64,000 nucleotides of DNA from Phyto melanocephala (lineage: Eukaryota; Arthropoda; Insecta; Diptera; Rhinophoridae). Below the pieces are notes generated by a model. That model had not been told where the DNA came from. It saw only the letters and a program-made list of their open reading frames with translations, and ran no database searches. Both the position numbers and the translations under genes were made by a program. The stretch lies in contig OW799233.1 in the NCBI GenBank assembly GCA_941918925.1, forward strand, positions 30,200,421 through 30,264,420. Direction: 5' to 3'. Below, piece after piece: positions 34,984 to 46,238 of this stretch. The first letter of the stretch is position 1. Every line of letters begins with the position of its first letter.

Positions 34984-35936
34984 TTGGCTTTTACGAAGAA
35001 TGCTTTATATTGTATATAATCATCAATCTACAATGTGAAGTCATAATAGTCTAAACTAAATGCCGGAGTCAATAATGTCACTGATACCTCTAAGGTATCC
35101 TTGTAATCACTGCGGAACCACGGAATGGAAGAGGCCTGCTTCAATATTTCCCCTACATGTATTAATAATAAATTGTGCTTATAATACTGAAAATCAACAA
35201 AAATCAAAGTGTGTTGCAAATAAGTGATTTAAACAATGCATATGTATTTGTGCATAAACAGAGCAAAACTAAAACACTAAGTGCTTTTTTTCTATTTATT
35301 ATTTTAGAATGTATAAAGTGTAGACGTTTTGTTGACAACAGCAACAAGTTACCAAAAAATTTGACAAACGTGGTGACCTGGAGCCACTTAGCTCCAAACT
35401 TCTAACAGGGTAAAAACATCGACAAATGTGCAAATACATACAAATGCAGAAATTGCCAGTCGCAATAGTAATTATTTGAATTCCCTCAAATAAAAATTCA
35501 AACAAATATTTATATAATCAAATCTTCTTGAATATTTAACACATTTTACACACTTTGCAAAAAAAGTAATTATTCTGTCGTTCTTGCATATATCAAACAA
35601 TCGACTTTAACATGATGTTATCATAGAACCCTAGCCAGTTTTATATTAGTCTATATACTAGTTATTGTGAGAGAGTGGTGCGTGAGTGTACTCACCCTAT
35701 ACATTCTTAAAAAAGAAATTATTATGAACTTTACACAGCAATTCAAACATTAGATGCTATGAAATTTCTCTTGCCTCTTGTTTACCCGGTCTTCTTCGGT
35801 TTTGAAATTTTACGCCCTAACTATTGCACCAATACACTATTATATTTGATTGACAATCATAAGACTTATATTTGAAAAAAAAATAACTATTTAGTTTTAC
35901 GATGGAGAGTTTTTTTTATTTTAAGTAAATGTTATA
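34984..35936. other. No gene recognised
   Basis: Two overlapping short frames on opposite strands (35,175-35,405 and 35,299-35,505) have no motif. No element boundary was found. Confidence 0.4.
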
Positions 35937-35940
35937 GGAT

Positions 35941-36152
35941 TGTAGGTACTTCTTTTGTATAACTACTTTGCAAAAATAAACTTTTATGTTTTAAACATTT
36001 TTTAATCTAGTTATAGTTTTTATACTGTAAACATTTTTTCATATAAATTAATTTTTCATTCATTTGTCAGATTTTGAGAATTATGTTTTTGATATTAATA
36101 AAATAAAATATAAATTGTTTAATTTTTTAAAATAAAAGTGTATATTCTTACA
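35941..36152 (+). repeat. 5' LTR
   Basis: 212 bp, starting TGTAGGTACT and ending TATTCTTACA (TG...CA). It is very AT-rich, with several AATAAA-type signals near the end. Confidence 0.95.
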
Positions 36153-36154
36153 AT

Positions 36155-36172
36155 TGGTGACCTCTAGAAACT
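36155..36172 (+). promoter_or_regulatory. Primer-binding site
   Basis: TGGTGACCTCTAGAAAC begins two bases after the 5' LTR. TGG complements a tRNA 3' CCA. I could not assign the tRNA. Confidence 0.65.
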
Positions 36173-36199
36173 TATAATTAAACAATTACATCAATCAAT

Positions 36200-37057
36200 A
36201 TGCCTGTCTTTGGAGATTCACAAGTAAGAAGTGCATCACAAAATATACCACAAGCAGATGTTACACCTCCTCCAGCGGAACCGCTCAACAGTCCAGAAAT
36301 TTTTTCTGCAAAAACTCCTAAGCTCCCTGGTTTTTGGAAAGATGAACCGGAAGTTTGGTTCCTTCAAGTTGAAGCAAGTTTCCGTATGTGTGCTATAACT
36401 CAAGATACAACAAAATTTGAATATCTGGTTATGAATCTAGATCAATCTGTGCTGTATTTGGTTAAAGATTTAATTATTTCTCCACCTTCTTCAGGAAAAT
36501 ATGAAGCTCTGAAAGAACGTATTATTAAATCATTCGCTGAATCAGCCGAACACCAACTTAAACGGTTGCTAAGTGGAATAGATATGGGTGATCAAAAGCC
36601 ATCTCATTATCTTCAACGCATGAAATCTCTTTCGAATGGTAAGGTTAACAGTGACGTTTTAAAAACTCTATTTCTTGAACGCTTACCAGATAAAGTAAAA
36701 AGTATCTTGGCTGTTTGCGAAACAAGTGATGTAGATAAACTGGCTTTTCAAGCTGATAAAATACTTGAAGCTTTTTCAAGTTCGACGTCTATGTTTGTTT
36801 CTGAAGTATCATCACCTTCAGGTTTGGATAATTTTTCAAAAAAGTTAGACAACATAATTGCACGAATTGATGCACTAGAGACGCGTTCAAAATCAACTCA
36901 TAGCACACGCCCATCTGCTTGCAGAGCTAGATCCCGTTCAAGGGGAAGTTCAGCAAATAGAAGAGATTCCGGCTTATGTTGGTATCACTGGCGGTTTGCT
37001 GAAAAAGCACGTAAATGTATTCAACCTTGCAAATTTGAAAATCAAACAAAAAACTAA
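36200..37057 (+). CDS. gag: Gag polyprotein of the Gypsy/Mag-like element
   Basis: 285 codons encoding the structural protein that forms the virus-like particle and binds element RNA. The N-terminal third is Pro-rich, then LPGFWKDEPEVWFLQVEASF (about residues 43-62) starts the capsid-like region, as in Mag-type gags. The region around 185-193 (LPDKVKSIL) is also typical. A Ser/Arg-rich stretch (about 238-255) precedes a non-canonical zinc motif, CWYHWRFAEKARKCIQPC, with C260, H263, C273 and C277. The ATG at 36,200 is the first in a long open frame and lies 47 bases after the LTR. The frame ends in TAA at 37,055, immediately after an A AAA AAC heptamer that should direct some ribosomes into pol. 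Confidence 0.9.
   Translation: MPVFGDSQVRSASQNIPQADVTPPPAEPLNSPEIFSAKTPKLPGFWKDEPEVWFLQVEASFRMCAITQDTTKFEYLVMNLDQSVLYLVKDLIISPPSSGKYEALKERIIKSFAESAEHQLKRLLSGIDMGDQKPSHYLQRMKSLSNGKVNSDVLKTLFLERLPDKVKSILAVCETSDVDKLAFQADKILEAFSSSTSMFVSEVSSPSGLDNFSKKLDNIIARIDALETRSKSTHSTRPSACRARSRSRGSSANRRDSGLCWYHWRFAEKARKCIQPCKFENQTKN
37048..37054 (+). promoter_or_regulatory. -1 ribosomal frameshift site (A AAA AAC)
   Basis: In the gag frame the codons are ACA AAA AAC TAA, so the heptamer A AAA AAC precedes the stop. The pol frame is -1 relative to gag and is open from 37,039 onward. This is the canonical slippery motif X XXY YYZ. I did not establish a downstream pseudoknot. Confidence 0.8.
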
Positions 37058-37089
37058 ATTCATCTCATACAATTACATCGACCGCTTGT

Positions 37090-40000
37090 ATGGATGAATT
37101 ATATAATGGTCGATTATTTGTCACCGAAAAACACTCAAAAATTCAATTTCTTGTTGACACAGGAGCTGAAATTTCAGTATACCCATGTAAAAATCGTAAG
37201 GCGCCACAAAAACTTTCGCTATATGCTGCAAATGGTACAGAAATAAAAACTTTTGGCACTGTATTACTTAATTTAGATTTGGGCTTACGCAGAGCTTTTC
37301 GGTGGAAATTTATACTTGCTGATGTATCCCGTCCAATCATTGGAGCAGATTTTCTACGTCAATATCATCTTCTTCCAGATTTAAAGCAAAAAGCATTAGT
37401 TGATGGTACAACCAACCTTAAATCATGTGGTAATATTGTGAATGAATCAGTTGTTGGAATTAAAATGATTTCTGGTGAAAGTTCATACCATAATTTGCTG
37501 AAAAAGTACCCAGATATTTTTACACCATCTGATACTTTTAAATCCACTCATGGTATTTATCATCATATTATCACCAACGGACCAAGTATTTCTTGTAGAC
37601 CAAGACGATTAGATCCAACCAAATTAAAAGCAGCTAAAGATGAATTCCAGTATATGTTGGACAAAGGGATTATTAGACCATCCAGCAGTAACTGGTCACA
37701 TCCACTTCACATGGTGGCAAAACCAAATGGAGAATGGCGCCCATGTGGAGATTATAGGGCTCTAAACAAAATTACCGTTGCTGATAAATATCCTGTACCA
37801 TACCTAACTGATTTCCAAATGAACATTCACAATGCTGTAATTTTTTCCAAATTAGACTTAATAAAAGCTTTTTATCAAATTCCAGTGCATCCAGACGATG
37901 TTTCAAAAACTGCCGTAACCACACCCTTTGGGTTATTCGAATTTTTAAGAATGCCTTTCGGGTTGTGTAATGCTGCACAAACCTTTCAGCGATTTATCGA
38001 TGGAGTATGTCGGGGACTTGATTTTGTGTTTGTTTACATTGATGACGTTTGCGTTTTCTCAAAGTCTGAAGAAGAACACGTTAAACATCTAAAAATTCTT
38101 TTTGAGCGATTTGAAAAGTTTGGAATAAAAATTAATCCTGCAAAGTGTGTTTTTGGTGCAGCTGAAATAGATTTTCTTGGACATCGAGTTACATCAAAAG
38201 GAATTAGTCCACTTCCAGAAAAAGTTAATTCTATCAGTAAATATCCACTACCAAAAACCATTAAAGAATTGAGAAGATTTTTAGCAATGTTGAATTTTTA
38301 TCGTAAATTCCTACCCCATGGTGCCACTGTTCAAAGTATTCTTAATGATTTTTTAAAAGGAACATGTAAAAAGAATGATAATCGAGAAATACCATGGACC
38401 GAAAGCTCTATTGATGAATTTAATAATTGCAAAAGAGCATTAGCTGAAGCAACGTTTTTGTCTCACCCAGTTCCTGATTGTAAAATGGCTCTTAGAGTCG
38501 ATGCATCGAATTTTGCTATTGGTGCTGTACTTGAACAATTTACTAATAATTCTTGGCAGCCACTTGGTTTTTTTAGTAAGAAATTTAACAGCACTCAAAA
38601 GAAATACAGCACTTATGACCGCGAACTATTGGCTGTTTACAAAGCTATTCATCATTTTCGTCATCTATTAGAAGCCAGACAATTTACAATCTATACCGAT
38701 CATCGTCCATTAATATTTGCTTTTAAACAAAAACTAGAAAAGGCATCACCTCGTCAAAGAAATCATCTTGATTTTGTAGCTCAGTTTTCCACAGATATAA
38801 GGCATATATCTGGAAAAGATAATGTGGTGGCCGATACTCTCTCGCGTATTGAATCTATTCAAATTCATGCTATAGATTATAACAAATTAAGTCATGCTCA
38901 AAAAAACGACCCGCAGCTAAGAGAGATTCTGCATTCGGAAAATAAGGTAAATTTTGTTCTTTTAGCAATTCCAGATTCAGAAAATAAAGTTTATTGTCAA
39001 GTATCAGCTGGTGTAGCTCGCCCGTATGTTCCAAAAGAATTTCGAGATGTAATATTTAAAAATGTTCATACGCTTTCTCATCCTGGTATACGAGCTACGC
39101 GAAAGCAGATATGCTCAAGATTTTTTTGGCCGTCAATGAATAAAGATGTAAATAACTGGTCTCGAGGCTGTCAAGATTGTCAACGCTCTAAAATAACAAG
39201 ACATACTAAAAGCAAACTTGAGAACTTCAAACTTATTAGCAGTCGGTTTTCAATGATTCATTTAGATATAGTTGGACCGTTACCCTCGTCAGAAGGTTAC
39301 TCATATCTGTTGACGTGCGTTGATCGTTTCAGTCGATGGCCAGAAGCTTTTCCACTCAAGGATATTAAATCGGAAACTATATTTCGAATTTTCTATGAAG
39401 GTTGGGTATGTCGTTTTGGTGTTCCAAATACTATAGTAACGGATCGAGGTAGTCAATTCACCTCTCATATGTTCAGTGAAATATGCAAAAGCCTGGGAAT
39501 ATCTCATAATTTTACAACATCATACCATCCCCAATCGAACGGGTTAGTGGAACGTTTTCATCGAACTTTAAAGGCCGGTCTAAGGTGTGCCGAAAATGAG
39601 CAATGGACTGTTTCTTTAAATTCAGTTTTATTTGGTTTAAGAGCAAGCTTAAAAGGCGATATTGGCACATCTCCAGCGGAAATGTTATACGGCGAAACTG
39701 TGCAACTTCCTGGAGAATTTTTTAAAGCCATTAAGATTACTGATCCAACATTATATTTATCAACAGTTCGAGAAATTATGCACAATCTTAAACCCACAGA
39801 AATTTCACATAATCGAAGTGAATCTAAATTTTTTGTACATCAGGACCTAAAGAGCTGTTCTCACGTTTGGATACGTCGCGATGGATATATAAAACCTCTA
39901 CAACCAAAATATTTCGGACCATTTGAAGTTTTGTGCCGAAGTTTAAAAACTTTTCGAGTATTTGTAAATAACAAAAAAGAGACAATATCAATTGACCGCC

Positions 40001-40128
40001 TTAAGCCTGCATTTTTTGTAAATAAAAATTTGGAAGAAAATGTTCAAGACACTGAAAATAAGCAACAGGTAGTAAAATCCAGATGTGGCAGAACTGTAAA
40101 ATTTCCTGAACGCTTTGGCATTCATTGA
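37090..40128 (+). CDS. pol: Pol polyprotein: protease, reverse transcriptase, RNase H, integrase
   Basis: 1012 codons from the first ATG; translation probably enters from gag by -1 frameshift, adding residues upstream. Protease: VDTGAE with D23. Reverse transcriptase: WRPCGDYRALN at 216-226, SKLDLIKAFYQIPV with D256, and YIDD at 316-319. RNase H: RVDASNFAIGAVLEQ with D471, then YDRELLAVYKAIHHFRH and YTDHRPL. Integrase: H660-x3-H664 and C694-x2-C697 finger, then D726, D785 and E821 (a D-35-E spacing), followed by YFGPFEVL around 940-947. All catalytic residues are present and there is no stop or frameshift, so the enzyme is probably functional. Domain order (integrase last) is that of Ty3/Gypsy. 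Antisense and offset frames inside it are shadows. Confidence 0.95.
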   Translation: MDELYNGRLFVTEKHSKIQFLVDTGAEISVYPCKNRKAPQKLSLYAANGTEIKTFGTVLLNLDLGLRRAFRWKFILADVSRPIIGADFLRQYHLLPDLKQKALVDGTTNLKSCGNIVNESVVGIKMISGESSYHNLLKKYPDIFTPSDTFKSTHGIYHHIITNGPSISCRPRRLDPTKLKAAKDEFQYMLDKGIIRPSSSNWSHPLHMVAKPNGEWRPCGDYRALNKITVADKYPVPYLTDFQMNIHNAVIFSKLDLIKAFYQIPVHPDDVSKTAVTTPFGLFEFLRMPFGLCNAAQTFQRFIDGVCRGLDFVFVYIDDVCVFSKSEEEHVKHLKILFERFEKFGIKINPAKCVFGAAEIDFLGHRVTSKGISPLPEKVNSISKYPLPKTIKELRRFLAMLNFYRKFLPHGATVQSILNDFLKGTCKKNDNREIPWTESSIDEFNNCKRALAEATFLSHPVPDCKMALRVDASNFAIGAVLEQFTNNSWQPLGFFSKKFNSTQKKYSTYDRELLAVYKAIHHFRHLLEARQFTIYTDHRPLIFAFKQKLEKASPRQRNHLDFVAQFSTDIRHISGKDNVVADTLSRIESIQIHAIDYNKLSHAQKNDPQLREILHSENKVNFVLLAIPDSENKVYCQVSAGVARPYVPKEFRDVIFKNVHTLSHPGIRATRKQICSRFFWPSMNKDVNNWSRGCQDCQRSKITRHTKSKLENFKLISSRFSMIHLDIVGPLPSSEGYSYLLTCVDRFSRWPEAFPLKDIKSETIFRIFYEGWVCRFGVPNTIVTDRGSQFTSHMFSEICKSLGISHNFTTSYHPQSNGLVERFHRTLKAGLRCAENEQWTVSLNSVLFGLRASLKGDIGTSPAEMLYGETVQLPGEFFKAIKITDPTLYLSTVREIMHNLKPTEISHNRSESKFFVHQDLKSCSHVWIRRDGYIKPLQPKYFGPFEVLCRSLKTFRVFVNNKKETISIDRLKPAFFVNKNLEENVQDTENKQQVVKSRCGRTVKFPERFGIH

Positions 40129-40140
40129 CGGGGGAGTACT
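40127..40140 (+). promoter_or_regulatory. Polypurine tract before the 3' LTR
   Basis: GACGGGGGAG, followed by TACT, ends at the first base of the 3' LTR and overlaps the pol stop codon. It should prime plus-strand DNA synthesis. Confidence 0.7.
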
Positions 40141-40352
40141 TGTAGGTACTTCTTTTGTATAACTACTTTGCAAAAATAAACTTTTATGTTTTAAACATTT
40201 TTTAATCTAGTTATAGTTTTTATACTGTAAACATTTTTTCATATAAATTAATTTTTCATTCATTTGTCAGATTTTGAGAATTATGTTTTTGATATTAATA
40301 AAATAAAATATAAATTGTTTAATTTTTTAAAATAAAAGTGTATATTCTTACA
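40141..40352 (+). repeat. 3' LTR
   Basis: 212 bp, identical to the 5' LTR, followed directly by the GGAT target duplication. Confidence 0.95.
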
Positions 40353-40356
40353 GGAT

Positions 40357-42409
40357 CGTTACAACTAGTTCAATGATGTTTTATAAAAATTTAGCGTATA
40401 AATTAATAAGTTTTAACGAAATTATATAGCAGCGAGAAACTTAAAGCTTAAACATTTGATTAGTCTTTACTCTCTGTTCTGTCTGTGACTTGCCATTTGT
40501 TCGTTTAATCTTTGTAGATATTTCTTTTATATAAATATCTTTGACGTACTTTGCAAGGTAAATCTAGCTCCATCTTAAGCATTTCTTTTCCTGGATCCAA
40601 ATTAGGATATTTTTTACATTTATCTCGTCAATCTTTATAGGAAAAAGGAAATTTTTAAGGCAAACATTTATCTATCTATACTTATATTAGTTTTTCTGCA
40701 ACGAGCTTAACACATTTTCCTAATGAAATAAATAAATACTAATTCTTATTAAGATTATAATGGAGTGTCTGCAGCTTTCGACACCAAAATTGTTTGCTGA
40801 AAATTAAATATGTGGCAGATACTTCGAAGGAGAAAATCTGATTAAAATTTCTGAAAGTGGGGAGAAGTACTTCACCTAATTTACGTTACTGTTGAAAAAA
40901 AAATATTACTTTTGAGTTGTGGCATTTAAATAAGAACTTAACTTTAATATTTTTAGATCTCTGTACATATAATCAGGTTCTAAATTTAATAAAAATGCAC
41001 GTTGACTGCTGAAGTTGAAAAATAAAATTAGCAATTGTTAAAACGGATTTCAGATGCTGAATTGAGATCTTAGAATACCGGATGAGATTGAATTGAATTA
41101 AACGCTTATCTGGACAAATTATCATTTTTGTAGAACAAAATAGTACATGTTCTAAAAATACATTTTCCTTCAATTTAATTTCCCCATTATAGTTCATAGT
41201 CGTGGCAAACTAACACCTTGTCCTTTAAATGACATGTTACCAAGTACAGATTAAATTGGTATTCCACTTTTATTAATTTAGAAAAAGTAGACTAAAGTTT
41301 GTTGGTTTATTTTTATAGTTTCGTATTAAAACTTTTCCTAAATTTTTAATTATAATCAAACAACTTTTACATTTTATATCAAATAAAAATCTACAAATTT
41401 GTATATGCACATACATACACATATATGTATGTGAGTGTATTAATGTACATCCAAATTCATCGCTATATTAAACAAGCATGAATAACACAACACTTAAAGT
41501 TTGTTAACTAATTGTATAATTTTATGGCTTTATCTTTGGTTGAATGACTGCTAAAACTTCTTACCAATGTACGGTAGTCTAAGAATTCTAATATTTATTG
41601 ACTTTTATTCAGGGCAAACTTGGATATTATTTACTTAATCAATGTTTTATTGTTTTTAGTTTTGTTTAGCAAAACAAAAGAATAGTCAGAAAAATAAATA
41701 CTTTTTTTTTACTAAATTGTTACGAATATAATAAAACCATAAAAACTTTATATCAATTATTCTTCAAGGTTCATTCAGCATTTAGTTTGCAATCTTCTTA
41801 TAGTTCACATGTACTTATATTTACTTATTTATGACTAAGAAATATTCTTTTCAAGAATAATAAAATAAAAACATGTCACTTAAATAGTTTTGTGATTTAT
41901 TTTCTATAGTCTATGCACAAGCTTTTAGATAAATAAAACTCATTTTTATAGTTTTTTTTTTGCTTTATATTTTATTATTTTGTTATATGTACTTCAAATA
42001 TATCTATTTGTATTGTATATTATTATAGATAAGAAATTTATGTGAAAGTTTAAATGTAGGGCAAAACGATTAATTTTTTTGTGTATTACAATAAAGCATT
42101 CTTAAGGCGCACTTTACTCTAAGAAGTTTAAATAATTTTACTCACTAACTACTTTTGAAAACGGGGGTCCTAACAATAAAAAATAAGATATTTGTGTTTT
42201 TACTTGGTGTAACATGAATGCATTTTCTTTTAGCTTAACATTTAAACACTAAATCTTGTGGTTTATATAAAAAAAAATTTTAAGTAATATATTATAATAT
42301 AATAACAACATCTTTTGTTGTATAAATTTATTTAAAAAAAATTAATCGTTTAAAGTGTTTTCGCAAACTGTTAAATTCTAGTATATTATTGTTTAAGACA
42401 TAATAGTGG
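40357..42409. other. No gene recognised
   Basis: AT-rich DNA. The 74-codon minus frame at 40,973-41,197 has no motif. Confidence 0.4.
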
Positions 42410-42740
42410 TACATACTTGATGCGTATGATTAATATTGCATTTTATATAAATAGAAACTACTCATACCTTTGACTAACTTGAATATTATATATGTTTACC
42501 ATTTATGGTTTGATTGTTAATCACAAAAATTTAACTTATGTTTGTTTCATTCATAAATACTTAAAGGGGTTTGTGGCGTATAATTAATATGTAATTGTTC
42601 GTTTAAAAAAGGTGCTCATACGACTGAGTTTAAAAGTAAATATTTACAACATTATTATTTTAAGTGCTTCAGTGCGTATGATTAATATTTAATGTTGTTT
42701 AAATATTAAATACGCATGCGACTAGCTAACTGCTGCATAA
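42410..42740. repeat. Threefold GCGTATGATTAATAT repeat
   Basis: GCGTATGATTAATATT occurs at 42,422 and 42,674, and GCGTATAATTAATATG at 42,576. Each is followed within 40-75 bases by an inverted-like partner (CTCATACC, CTCATACGACTGA, ACGCATGCGACTAG). The units may be decayed tandem hairpins. No family was identified. Confidence 0.4.
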
Positions 42741-42859
42741 GAACAAAATTTTAAAATTTGAAATTTAAAGTATTTTAAAGTGAATTACATTTGCATCATA
42801 AATGACTTCTTTAATGCGAAATAATTTGTCATAAATTATGTGCTTCAAAATAAATGCAA

Positions 42860-43110
42860 CATCGTGAAAAGTATGTTCAGCAATTCAGGTAAACAAACAA
42901 AATTAACCCATGAAACATTGGTTGATTTTCGCTAGATATGCATGAGTTCTTTAGACTTATTGGAACGGAGTATATTCAAGTAAGCACATAAATTTTAATG
43001 GCATGCTTTTATAAAAATTATAAGTGTTTTCACCTAAATTATATAACTTCATAATAAGGTAAGCCTCCACAAAATCGCTTTTTAGTCACATTTTTTCTGT
43101 ATAGGTGTTC
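42860..43110 (+). repeat. Family D dispersed repeat, copy 1
   Basis: Shared with 62,890-63,115 in the same order: tcgc-a-atatgc-tgagttct, a long AT-rich middle with ATGCTTTTATAA and aatgatacg/aatggcatg-like parts, GTTTTCACCTAAATT, ACTTC and CACAAAATCGCTTTTTAGTC against TACAAAATCACTTTTTTGTC. No coding capacity or inverted ends were seen. Confidence 0.55.
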
Positions 43111-44094
43111 ACATCGAAAACATTTAACCCCACGTATTTGTTCATCACTTTAATTCTTATAAAACAGGACTAAGCATTACAGAAACTTTTTTTTTAATCG
43201 TATTTTCTTTATATTATATCTTTTAGGCATACAAAAAATCAAAATAAATAAACAAATGATTATAAAAAACATTGATTGTGAAACAATCATCTGTTCTCAT
43301 CGTTAACTAAGCATTACAGAGGACATTTTTTATAGTACAATTTTAGACTTTCCATTGATGCAACACGGTAACTGAGTGAAGTTTGTACTGCTTACAAAAT
43401 TCGAAAAGTTTTCCGGTAAGTACCGAATTATATTAACTTAAACTACTGGAAGTTAAAAAAATGACATTTGCATCCAACACTTATTTACCAATCATAGAGT
43501 GCTGATGAAAAAACCATAGCTAGTTTCGAATATGCATATTTCTTGGCTAGTGTTGAAAAAAATATATTTTAAAGATAAATCTTACATTATCACAATTAAA
43601 TTAAAACAATAAAGACTACAAATGAGTACATACCTGAATAAAACTAAAAACTGAGAACTAATAATACTGAAGGATATATTTCTGAAAGCAAGAAATGCAT
43701 TCCCCTCAGTCAATATGGTCAAATATATACTTCATCATATTATTCTATATTTATTATTAGTTTAAACTATGTCATACATACTTTTTCTGTACCACATCTT
43801 GAGGGCTTAGGGCTTACTCAACGCAACTTCGGCTATGCTTGTACTTCTTGCTAAGTATAGTTATATTGACTTAAAATATTGTTGCTTTGTCTGTGTTAGT
43901 TTTGTTAATCTGTTTTTTTTAAGCTATTGCCATGATAATAGTGCTACTACCTAACGTCGCCTAAAACAATAATTTTACGTAATATTTGAGTGGTAGATAA
44001 GTTATTGCACATACATAGCACATACATACATAGTATTATAAGTTTTTTTTTACTAACAGACGTTTATTTATCATCCAAACAGGGTTTTTAAATG
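43111..44094. other. No gene recognised
   Basis: AT-rich DNA without a supported feature. CTAAGCATTACAGA occurs twice (about 43,172 and 43,307). Confidence 0.4.
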
Positions 44095-44176
44095 AATCTT
44101 GTCAGCGGTTCGAACACTGTTGGTTAAAATTTTCATATAGTCGTAATGTAAGTTTTTCTTTACTAATTTGCCTTTG

Positions 44177-44233
44177 CTCGTGATCGAATCTGGGTTGTAA
44201 AGTTTGTCACTTTAGCCATTACATCAAGCCACC
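44177..44233 (-). other. tRNA-like box A / box B pair, candidate SINE head
   Basis: On the minus strand GTGGCTTGATGTAATGGCTA resembles the 5' half of a tRNA with box A (TGGCTTGATGTAATGG). Then, about 25 bases on, AGATTCGATCACG resembles box B. A complete cloverleaf cannot be formed, so it is not an intact tRNA gene. It may be a SINE head or tRNA pseudogene. A further GGTTCGAAC lies at 44,107. Confidence 0.4.
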
Positions 44234-44235
44234 TT

Positions 44236-46238
44236 CAATACAAACATATATATATTCAAATTAGTTTTTAAAATTTGAGTTCTTAGAAGAATTATTTTTA
44301 AGTTCCAAGGAAAAAGAATAAATGCTCGATAAAGCACAAAAATTATTTTTGCTAATCTAAGTCTTTTAATTAGCAAACGTATCAATTTTTTTAGGTTTAT
44401 TAAAAAATATTAGATTTTTGATAAGCAGCTCCCTTGTTACTATCGCATGATCGCAATGCAATCACCGAGCTTTAAATATATATTTTTTTATACTTTAATC
44501 AACGAAATTATACATAAAAATTTTAGACCGGATCAAGCGATAATGCTATTTTATCTAAATTTTGGGTTTAAAAATAGGTTAATGTTTAAAGTTAAATAAA
44601 ATGATAATAACAGATTACGTTTTTTTAAATATAGCGACCAAAATTACAAGTAAAAAAATTTAACACCAAACAAATTCAACGACAAATAAATGTAGTCTTT
44701 AATTCAAGTCCTAGTAAAAATCAAAAAGAGGAAGTGATAATGTAGTGGTAACATATAAAAACAACCGCTATAAAATTTTAATTAAATAAAAAAGGACAAA
44801 TAATAAATTAAAGAAGGCAAAAAAAAAATTCAAGTGCAGTATAACCAACATATTTTAGGGTTAGCAAGGGCCCAATTAAGACAGTCCAATTAATTAAATA
44901 TTTAGTTTGAAGTAGGTATTTGAAGGTTTAGTTATGCAAGATAGCAAAAACTGATTAAAATTTCATTTTAAATATTTAATATAAATTATTGTTTTATCTA
45001 GCTTTATTTTATAAAATAAAATTTTTTTTATGACTAAAGAGCAACATGTATGTCTAAATTGCATTGGTTGTTATGTACAATTTTTTGTCTCAGTTTTTAT
45101 TTTTTACAGAAACATATGTCTGTTTAAGTCAACAATTAAAATGTTTTAAAAATTAAATTAACGGCTTGTGTGCACTTTGTTAACTTCATACATTTTGTTT
45201 TTTCTGCTGGTAGTTGTCTTAACACAGTAGCACACAGTGAGCGGAAGAACTTCAATTAAAATTAACATTAAAATTGTGTAATGTTTTAATAACACAAAGA
45301 AAAAAGATGACAAAAAAAAAGAACAAGAAATGTTTGAGAAAAAATTATAAACCTTCCATTTTATTTAATTATATAATACTTGGGGATATACATATATATT
45401 TACATAAAGACATTGAGTAAAAACACATATACATATATATTTACATAAGACATTGAGTAAAGACACATATTTTAAATTGAAATTTATTTTCTGGAAAAAT
45501 TAATGGCACAACACATAACAAGAGGGATTTTTAAAAATAAACGACAGGCGTAAAGACAGTAATGAGCTGGTGATTTAATGTTTAATTAAATAAGAATAAA
45601 GGTTTTCTCTTACTAACAACTTAATCTATCTGCTATGTAATTAAAAGCATGAAATGTTAAGTACATATGTATTCTAGAAAGCTGTAATTTAAACTGACAC
45701 TTAGAGAATTTTATTGTATTCAAAAACAAACAAAAACAAACGTTGTAAAGTTCTTGTAACACAAATTTGGTTTTCATGAGCATGAATATAAGAGTCTCCA
45801 ATAAAATGATTTTTTCAAGCCAACCCAAAAGAAAAAATAAAAAAAGTAAACAAAAAGTTACAACTATATATGTACAAAGTGGGCCAGAAGTCACCATGTG
45901 GTTTAACAGTTTTATAACTTTTCTGTTTATTTCTTTTTAGATTATATAAATAACTTCTGGATAAAAATCAGAAGAGACATTTATACTTGATCCAAGAACT
46001 AAAATAAAAGAAATTTATTTAAAGCAGCGTTCATTTATTGCAAAGACAGGAGTTTATCGTCATTATTTAAGATTCAGAATTTTACCCTTTTAAGCAATGA
46101 TGTGTTTCTTAGTTAATTTTCGTAAGCAACACGACAACTTAAAAGATATTCCTTTAATCTGTAGGCGACATCTAATTTGCACTGTGGAAAATTTTGAACG
46201 TGTAGCAAAAAATGTAAGCAAAACACCAAAAAGTTATA
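44236..46238. other. No gene recognised
   Basis: AT-rich DNA. Near 45,389-45,470 a stretch with ACATATATATTTACATAA and GACATTGAGTAAA is present twice in tandem. The 94-codon minus frame at 45,613-45,897 has no motif. Confidence 0.4.

Larger units (their letters stand above)
35941..40352 (+). mobile_element. Intact Ty3/Gypsy (Mag-like) LTR retrotransposon
   Basis: A complete 4,412-bp element: 5' LTR, primer-binding site, gag, pol, polypurine tract, 3' LTR. GGAT is duplicated at 35,937-35,940 and 40,353-40,356. The two 212-bp LTRs are identical over their full length when read base by base, so the insertion is very recent. No env frame follows pol. Gag and pol both lack internal stops. The gag zinc motif and the pol tail ending in a GPF motif suggest the Mag lineage, which is inferred from memory of family features. 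This is the only element in the window that looks capable of moving on its own. Confidence 0.95.

Noticed and set aside
37143..37340. Antisense frames inside pol (also 37,365, 37,772, 38,034, 39,301, 39,558, 39,988)
   Set aside because: Shadows of the intact pol frame.
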